A stretch of DNA of 34,245 bases from Parasitella parasitica (Eukaryota > Mucoromycota > Mucoromycetes > Mucorales > Mucoraceae): the NCBI GenBank assembly GCA_025201805.1, contig MU619414.1:11329-45573 (forward strand), written 5' to 3'. Positions 29,118 through 34,245 of this stretch are shown here, piece by piece; the first letter of the stretch is position 1, and each line of letters opens with the position of its first letter. The notes under the pieces were generated by a model. The model worked only from the letters and a program-made list of their open reading frames with translations, did no database searches and was not told the origin of the DNA. A program made the translations under genes and the position numbers.

Positions 29118-30831
29118 CAGTAAGAACGGTAAATTTTGTCACTTTGAGAAAATTGAATGTCTGTAACCAAAAAATAAATGTCACTTTCCAAAAAAATTAA
29201 TGGCACTAAGCCAAAAATGATTGTTCCTTTATGTCAAATCAAATTGACCTAAAAATGATATGTGTTTTTGACTTCAAAACGTTTAGAATGGAGTTTTATT
29301 ATAACATTGAATGATTTGTCGTTTAGAATGACTGGCAAAGTTGTATAGAATTTCAGCAGGTATGGCATTACATGCCTCAGCAATTCTATCAGACATTTTT
29401 TCTTCATTCAATAGTTTGTGGCGTTTCAATTTTCCTTTTAAGATTGCCCAAAACTGTTCAATTGGGTTTAATTCAGGCGAATATGGAGGCAGATATATCA
29501 GCTTATACCCACGACTTTCGATTTTTCTCATCATCGGTTTTGATTTGTGTATAGTACAGTTATCCATCACGAAATAATTCCCTTTTAGATCTTCATTAAG
29601 ATCCATGATATCAAGCAGAACATTCATGAATTTGATAAAGTGCGCAGTTGTCGTACCTTTTGATATCGATTCTGAACTATCTTGCGCACTGCTCTCGTTA
29701 TTATCATCAACATACTCTGTAGCTGGTTCTTCTATAATAAACCCATCTACAGTATGTTTTTTGCCCTTTGCTACTTTTCTTTTCTTGCTTGTAGATGCCT
29801 TGTTACTTTGAAGCTTCTCTTTTTTTGGTGGTGGCTTCTTTATCGCTACATGAATGACGCTAGATGCATGTATAGCTCCAATGATCGTATGAGATGGGGT
29901 CTTTGTTTTAGTTGTCTTCACTATGGCAGGTGTTCCAGTATCTGCTCTGGCCCAATTATTTCTCAAATTTATATGAAATCCAGCTTCGTCGATAAAGACA
30001 CAGTTTTTTGTAAAGTCTACATCAGAGTCTTTCCATTTCATAAACCATTCATATCTCGTCTCTAAGTTATCAGTAGAGTTTCTAGCTCCGGGTTCAAATG
30101 TAGGTTTTTTAATCGTCACAAGCATATTGTTCCTCAAGTGATGATTAAGCTGCGTTTTGGAAATAGAAAAGCCCATAAATTCTTTAGATAGCTCACCGAT
30201 AATATCTTCAGAATAAAGCTGAGGATCTTTATCAAGTAGTTCTCGAATATATGTCTCGTGTTCAGTTGTGAAAGAGCTTGGACGGCCAACATTATTTTTT
30301 GAAAGTTTGTATGGCACTTCATTTGTTTCCTGATAACGTTTCCACCATCTCCGGGCAGTGCGAGGCTCAACACCAAGCTCTTTTGCAAATCGAACTATCC
30401 TTCCTCTTTCTTCAGCGCTTTCTAACATTCGATCTATAAACACCTCTCTTGTATTATCGCTATAATCATTATACATATTCTGCTTCAATTTTGGTTTCGT
30501 GACGGCTTTTGGCTCTACATCATCGCTTTTCTTAACATTTCTTTCCTCAATAGATTTGCGAGCTTCTAAATATGAGCTCTGTGTGGCTATAGTTTCCAGG
30601 ACAACGTTAGGGTCTGTGATTTGCGTTAGAACATCCTCCATAGGGTCAAAAACTTTTATCCCTAGATCGTTGTAAACATTCTCCTGCCCATCTTCATAAA
30701 AAAAAGTATTTGCCATAGTTTCGAAATAAAAGTTGTTTAGAATTTAAGTATTATTTAGGTCAATTTTTAACTTATTAGAGACGGTATTGGCTAATAGAAA
30801 CTTTTAAATTACTTAAAGAGCAGTCATACTG
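29118..30831. mobile_element. Tc1/mariner-type DNA transposon (approximate boundaries)
   Basis: This encloses the intact DD34E transposase. On the left, TA then CAGTAAGAACGG starts at 29118, followed by subterminal direct repeats of TGTCACTTT/TGGCACT type between 29137 and 29210. On the right, a loosely matching inverted CAGTATGACTGC ends at 30831 but lacks the expected flanking TA. A second inverted match, AAATTGACCTAAA (29241-29253 and, inverted, 30754-30766), lies inside. The ends are therefore tentative, and only the transposase is certain. Confidence 0.45.
29283..30716 (-). CDS. Intact Tc1/mariner (IS630-like) DD34E transposase
   Basis: Uninterrupted 477-aa frame. An N-terminal extension of about 90 residues precedes the DNA-binding region: a helix-turn-helix (FAKELGVEPRTARRWWKRYQ, about 110-129), then GRPSSF and a second helical unit to about 195. 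The catalytic triad is complete: Asp243 in FIDEAGFHIN, Asp385 in FVMDNCTIHK, Glu420 in PPYSPELNPIEQFW, with 34 residues between the last two. Between the first and second Asp lies an unusually long insert (about 292-352): a Lys-rich, nuclear-localisation-like block (KKRKVAKGKK) followed by an acidic/Ser stretch. Intact motifs and absence of stops suggest recent activity. A decayed relative lies about 0.6 kb away on the same strand. Confidence 0.92.
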   Translation of the reverse strand: MANTFFYEDGQENVYNDLGIKVFDPMEDVLTQITDPNVVLETIATQSSYLEARKSIEERNVKKSDDVEPKAVTKPKLKQNMYNDYSDNTREVFIDRMLESAEERGRIVRFAKELGVEPRTARRWWKRYQETNEVPYKLSKNNVGRPSSFTTEHETYIRELLDKDPQLYSEDIIGELSKEFMGFSISKTQLNHHLRNNMLVTIKKPTFEPGARNSTDNLETRYEWFMKWKDSDVDFTKNCVFIDEAGFHINLRNNWARADTGTPAIVKTTKTKTPSHTIIGAIHASSVIHVAIKKPPPKKEKLQSNKASTSKKRKVAKGKKHTVDGFIIEEPATEYVDDNNESSAQDSSESISKGTTTAHFIKFMNVLLDIMDLNEDLKGNYFVMDNCTIHKSKPMMRKIESRGYKLIYLPPYSPELNPIEQFWAILKGKLKRHKLLNEEKMSDRIAEACNAIPAEILYNFASHSKRQIIQCYNKTPF

Positions 30832-31169
30832 TGATAAGGTGACAGTGATCAGATGAGAGGATAAAACCTGGTCCAGGAACCTAGATTGTGGAAGTGATAC
30901 AAGTGCACTAGTGTCAAAATAATATAAAATTCTATCCTTGCTTAATTTCTCGACTATAATTAAAACTCTCAAAACGCAAAGGAGTTATAACTAATCACTC
31001 AAATAAGAACGGGGAAGAGAGGATGTTTTAAGTCAATGGGTAAATTACGATCCCGATACAACAGGTCATACAAAGTCTCGAAAAGTAATTTACCTTGGAT
31101 CTCACCCTGATCTGAGACCCAGCTTAATCACGAGAAACCTTCTTTATTTGACTAATAGAAAAGAAAATG
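30832..31169. other. Spacer between two transposon copies
   Basis: AT-rich DNA without a supported gene. It separates the intact transposon from the left end of its decayed relative. Confidence 0.4.
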
Positions 31170-31208
31170 TACAGTGCGGTTATCTAAAAATAAATGGCGC
31201 TACTGGAA
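31170..31208. repeat. Candidate transposon terminus with TA target site
   Basis: TA followed by CAGTGCGGTTATCTAAAAAT, the usual look of a Tc1/mariner terminus, lies 136 bp outside the stop codon of the decayed transposase. The following AAATAAATGGCGCT echoes AAATAAATGTCACT outside the intact copy. The opposite terminus is lost with the truncation. Confidence 0.45.
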
Positions 31209-31344
31209 AATGATTGGTCATTTGTTAGCAAATGATTGTCGTTTTCAAAATTTTAATTTGTCTCTTAAAAATATAATTTGTCGGTTTCATTGTATGATTG
31301 CCATGTGCGTATAATTGAAATGTTTATTAAAGTAAGCAGCTTTA

Positions 31345-32106
31345 TTAGAAGTTTGTCTTGTTATAGCAGTTGATGATTTGGCGCTTGGAGTTTCCACAGA
31401 ATTCCTGGAGATCGCTGAAGCGTACATTGTTACATGCTTCAGCAATTCTTTGTGATAGATTCTCTTCAATCATCAACCTGTGGCGCTTCATTTTTCCTTT
31501 GAAAAGAGCGCAAAACTGCTCAATTGGGTTTAGCTCTGGCGAGTAAGGAAATAAGTACATTACTCTATAACCTCTACTCTCAATTTCTCTTATCATTGGA
31601 TGAGACTTATGAATAGTACAGTTATTATTCATTACAAGATAACAACCCATATGACTCTCATCCATGTCCATGATATCCAGAAGCTCATTCATAAATTTCA
31701 CAAAATGGGCAGTAGTTGTACCCTTTGCTCCTAGCTTGTTGTTTTCGACAGCGATCCTCTCCTCAACATCAACGTACTCTATGGTAGGCTCTTTGCTCTT
31801 TGCCTCCTGCCAGCTTTCTTTTTTTTTTTAGGTTTAGCCGTCTTCGATGTTTGAGTTTTTGGGCCTCTTTGCTTTTTAGGTGGTGGTTTTTTCATAAAAA
31901 CATGGATAACACTACTACAGTGTATAGCACCGATAATGGGGTGGGAGGGAGAACGAGTCTTTTCAATCTCTACTTGGTAGGTGTTCCTACAGCCGACCTA
32001 GCCCAATTGTTTCTCATGTTGATATTAAATCCAGCCTCATCAATAAAGACGCAGTTCTTAGTATAATCCAGATCTGAGTCTTTCCACTTCATGAACCACT
32101 CGTAAT
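31345..32106 (-). pseudogene. Truncated, frameshifted Tc1/mariner transposase related to the neighbour
   Basis: This aligns along its length with the C-terminal 55% of the intact transposase: YEWFMKWKDSD, CVFIDEAGFNIN, KKPPPKK, GTTTAHFVKFMNELLDIMD, PYSPELNPIEQF and the end CYNKTNF. Defects: everything upstream of YEWF (the helix-turn-helix part) is missing and replaced by unrelated AT-rich DNA at about 32107. A frameshift lies near 31971-31985. The second catalytic Asp is lost (NNNCTIHK in place of DNCTIHK, with an extra Asn codon), and the Trp after NPIEQF is Cys. It still has the long Lys-rich insert, so the insert is a family trait. It is inactive. Divergence from the neighbour is large enough that it is not a recent duplicate. 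Confidence 0.88.
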
Positions 32107-32530
32107 AATCTTTTATATATAAATGTCATAAGTAACGTCTCTTCTAATAATAACCTGTTCAGTTCCTATACAAGTTAGCTACTCTCATACAGGTAATAAC
32201 TACAAACGGATGATCGTTCTTATGTTCCATCTTTTATTTGTTTATATCAATTACTTACAATTAGCGTTCTGCTTATTGTTATATAACTAATTGAATAGTA
32301 TTAACTTGTGCAACAACTTTTATAGAATTGATTTTAATACTGGACAATTCATTATACGAAGCTTTCTTGTTTCTTTTATTATAGTGAACATTTATTACTT
32401 TTATAAATGTGAACTATCCTCAAATACAACAAATTCCATTAAAACCAACAGTACAGAAGAATCAGGTAAGTAAAAGTCAGAAAACAATAAGCCTTTTTTA
32501 TTATAAGTCATAGAAGATCGGAAAAAAAAA
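32107..32530. other. AT-rich junction region, no gene seen
   Basis: Replaces the missing 5' part of the decayed transposase. Only short ORFs occur, and no motif was recognised. Confidence 0.4.
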
Positions 32531-34107
32531 CTATTGCTCAAAACGCAAGGCACAAGTTCTACCTTTGTTCTTGCTGCTATCAATGAGATTGTAGAAACAT
32601 GGATGTGTAGGACGAGAGTTGCTAATCATTACATCAATTTCCGAAGCAGGTACGGATTTGCACAATCGCCAAAATGATTCGGATACTTGAGCCAAAGATC
32701 GAAGATTTTTCAAGGATATAAATGATGAGAGTTCTTCCAATGAACGCGGGAATAATACTTTTGCGATTTCATACATAATGTAGATGCCATCGTGACGTAA
32801 TCGCATCAAATAGAAGACAATGGTAAATCCGTGAATCTGAAAAGCTAAACATGCATTCCAATGGTGGGTATCGATGGCTTCTTTGCAAAAGATTCCTAAG
32901 CGCAGGAGATCATGGCATAGATCATTGTTGTTTGTAGTGGGCTGTGCCACTTTTGCTTCACCAAAGCCCAGGCTTGGCCCATACGAGAGTTGGGTGAGTT
33001 TTGTCAGGGTTGCATCTGGTCTTTTATCACCACTGGCATCCGATTCGATATTGGTCCATCGTAATAAAACACGCTTTTCAGGACTGGATGAAATGCATGA
33101 CAAGATTGGATGAAAATAGGTGGTTGTTAATTCATATTCGCTAATTGAGTGTTTGTTCTTTATAGCCTGTAATGGTAACTCGCCCATCGCTTTGGCAATA
33201 CCACGGATCACGCAAGCAGTGTGTTTATCTACATGTCTACAAAGCTGTAATAATTGTACATTGGCTTCATCATTATCCAGTTGATGCATTTGTACCGAAT
33301 CGATAATCCGAAATACTTTTCCGCAGATAACGTCGCCAGTATCGAGTTTCAGTTTCAATGATTCATGTACAAGATTTTCGGTCAGAGCATCCAAGATTTC
33401 TTCAGTGAAAACCATGAGTTGACTATGTTGTTGAGGAGCTAAGAGCAATACATGAGATAAAGCGAGTGCTTCATGGATCGATGTTTCCATATGAAGCAAA
33501 GCAGATGCTGTGATGTCAACTACCTTTTGTTGAAATATCATGAATAATGTCGAGATGTTTGTGCCTTTGAACATCCATCCAGCTGAAGCATTTGCATGAG
33601 AAAGCAGTGTCGATGATGTCTGATGTCCAGGCAGATCTAGGAGATCAGCGTCATTATGTCTTGTCATATCCGCAGAAGCCGAGTCATCGGTGGAATTCTC
33701 ATTATCAGTGGCAACGAAGCAGTTAGAATTTAAAACAGAATCTGCCAGTACAGGCGTATTCGCAGACTCTTGCCAGTCATTAGTCTCTTGATTATCAGAA
33801 TTCGAGGTAATAGAAGTGGTGTTATCATCGATTGATGGTGACGTCGAGCGATGAGTTGTATCATGGCTGGAAACGCGAACGGATGTCGAGCAATTGACAT
33901 CAGGCAAGACTTGAATTTCTTGTTGAATAACTTTTTGCACGTATTCGGCACTGCTGAGATGTGCGTCAAGATCCGTCACCAATCGTGTTTTCTGTAACCA
34001 AAACTGTTTGCTTGCGAAGGAACTTTTCCATAAATTGAATTCCTTTGTCAGCCTATCGCAATCATCCGGTATATACTGTACTTGGATACTAGCCGTTTGA
34101 TCTCGCT
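32531..34107 (-). CDS. Large uncharacterised protein with PD-(D/E)XK-like motif; 5' end unresolved
   Basis: The frame is open from about 34107 down to the stop at 32531, but has no ATG near its beginning: the first 483 counted residues start at a GTG (33982), and the open frame continues upstream without ATG to a TAG. The true start thus lies in an unseen upstream exon, or the gene is 5'-truncated. Numbering from 33982: residues 30-135 are Ser/Thr/Asn/Asp-rich and disordered, then a mostly helical part to about 280. After that comes a conserved-looking block: ELTTTYFHPIL, KRPDATLTKLTQ (Asp323), GFGEAKVAQP (Glu342, Lys344), DLLRLGIFCKEAID, LAFQIHGFTIVFYL. The order Asp...Glu-x-Lys followed by a helix fits the PD-(D/E)XK nuclease core. 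I recall similar proteins as an expanded family in mucoralean fungi, without known function. The nuclease role is an inference. Confidence 0.7.
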
Positions 34108-34245
34108 ACGCTCGATGACGGCGTCGCCCTGCGGGAAGATATAATTTACACAACAATAAAAATTTAGTTAAATCAAGCAGTCAGGCATTGATAATTATGG
34201 AGAAGTTTACATAATAGTCAGAGGGAGGTATCCCCAATGAACCCC
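34108..34245. other. Window edge, with a GC-rich patch
   Basis: The patch at about 34101-34138 (containing GATGACGGCGTCGCCCTGCG) is clearly more GC-rich than its surroundings. On the minus strand a pyrimidine-rich acceptor (CTTCCCGCAG) sits at its edge and opens a short different frame, not that of the gene downstream. It may be part of an exon or a repeat end. It cannot be decided here. Confidence 0.3.

Noticed and set aside
29341-30065. Plus-strand ORFs of 60-127 codons inside the transposase
   Set aside because: Antisense shadows of a complete, motif-bearing minus-strand frame.
34098-34138. GC-rich patch considered as a Helitron 3' end (hairpin plus CTAG)
   Set aside because: No convincing hairpin before the CTAG and no Rep/helicase sequence nearby.

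Overview
The window looks like nuclear DNA of a filamentous fungus, most likely an early-diverging Mucoromycota/Mucorales-type genome. It is AT-rich, with many homopolymer T/A tracts. Genes carry several short GT...AG introns, and the protein set is typically fungal: Atg1, ADP/ATP carrier, Cmc2, Isa2, an Mnn2-like mannosyltransferase, an LtrA-family membrane protein and a Zn2Cys6 factor. The lineage call is an inference from gene style and protein families. I recognise no rRNA, tRNA or CRISPR.

Layout. 1-4.3 kb: AT-rich, decayed DNA containing a broken MULE-type transposase (SWIM zinc finger plus a relic of the transposase core) and other coding relics. 4.3-5.6 kb (-): Zn2Cys6 transcription factor, 3 exons. 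7.0-9.7 kb (-): autophagy kinase atg1, 8 exons. 10.2-11.9 kb (+): RNA-binding protein with one RRM and two MLLE-like domains, divergent from atg1. 12.0-13.4 kb (-): Golgi-type mannosyltransferase. 13.6-13.9 kb (-): CMC2, twin CX9C. 14.1-14.6 kb (+): small uncharacterised two-exon gene. 14.6-18.0 kb: gene-poor DNA with decayed ORFs, including an inverted duplication of one short protein segment. 18.06-18.6 kb (-): small protein with a possible PP1-docking motif. 20.3-23.6 kb (-): 12-exon LtrA-family membrane protein with a 21-nt microexon and an apparent GC-AG intron. 24.5-25.6 kb (-): relic of a GATA zinc-finger gene. 25.7-26.7 kb (-): ADP/ATP carrier. 27.2-28.1 kb (-): ISA2. 29.3-30.7 kb (-): intact Tc1/mariner-type DD34E transposase. 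31.3-32.1 kb (-): truncated, frameshifted relative of it. 32.5-34.1 kb (-): large protein with a PD-(D/E)XK-like motif, start unresolved.

How the genes relate. They are mostly unrelated housekeeping genes with no operon logic. Three serve mitochondria (CMC2 for cytochrome oxidase biogenesis, AAC for nucleotide exchange, ISA2 for 4Fe-4S assembly). Exon models for TF, atg1, RRM/MLLE, mannosyltransferase, CMC2, LtrA, AAC and ISA2 were built by hand: each uses canonical splice sites (one GC donor excepted) and keeps phase to the stop codon. Both flanks and the 14.6-18 kb interval are repeat-derived. The least-explained items are the PD-(D/E)XK-like protein, the RRM/MLLE protein, the transposase with a large insert between its first two catalytic Asp residues, and the inverted ORF duplication.
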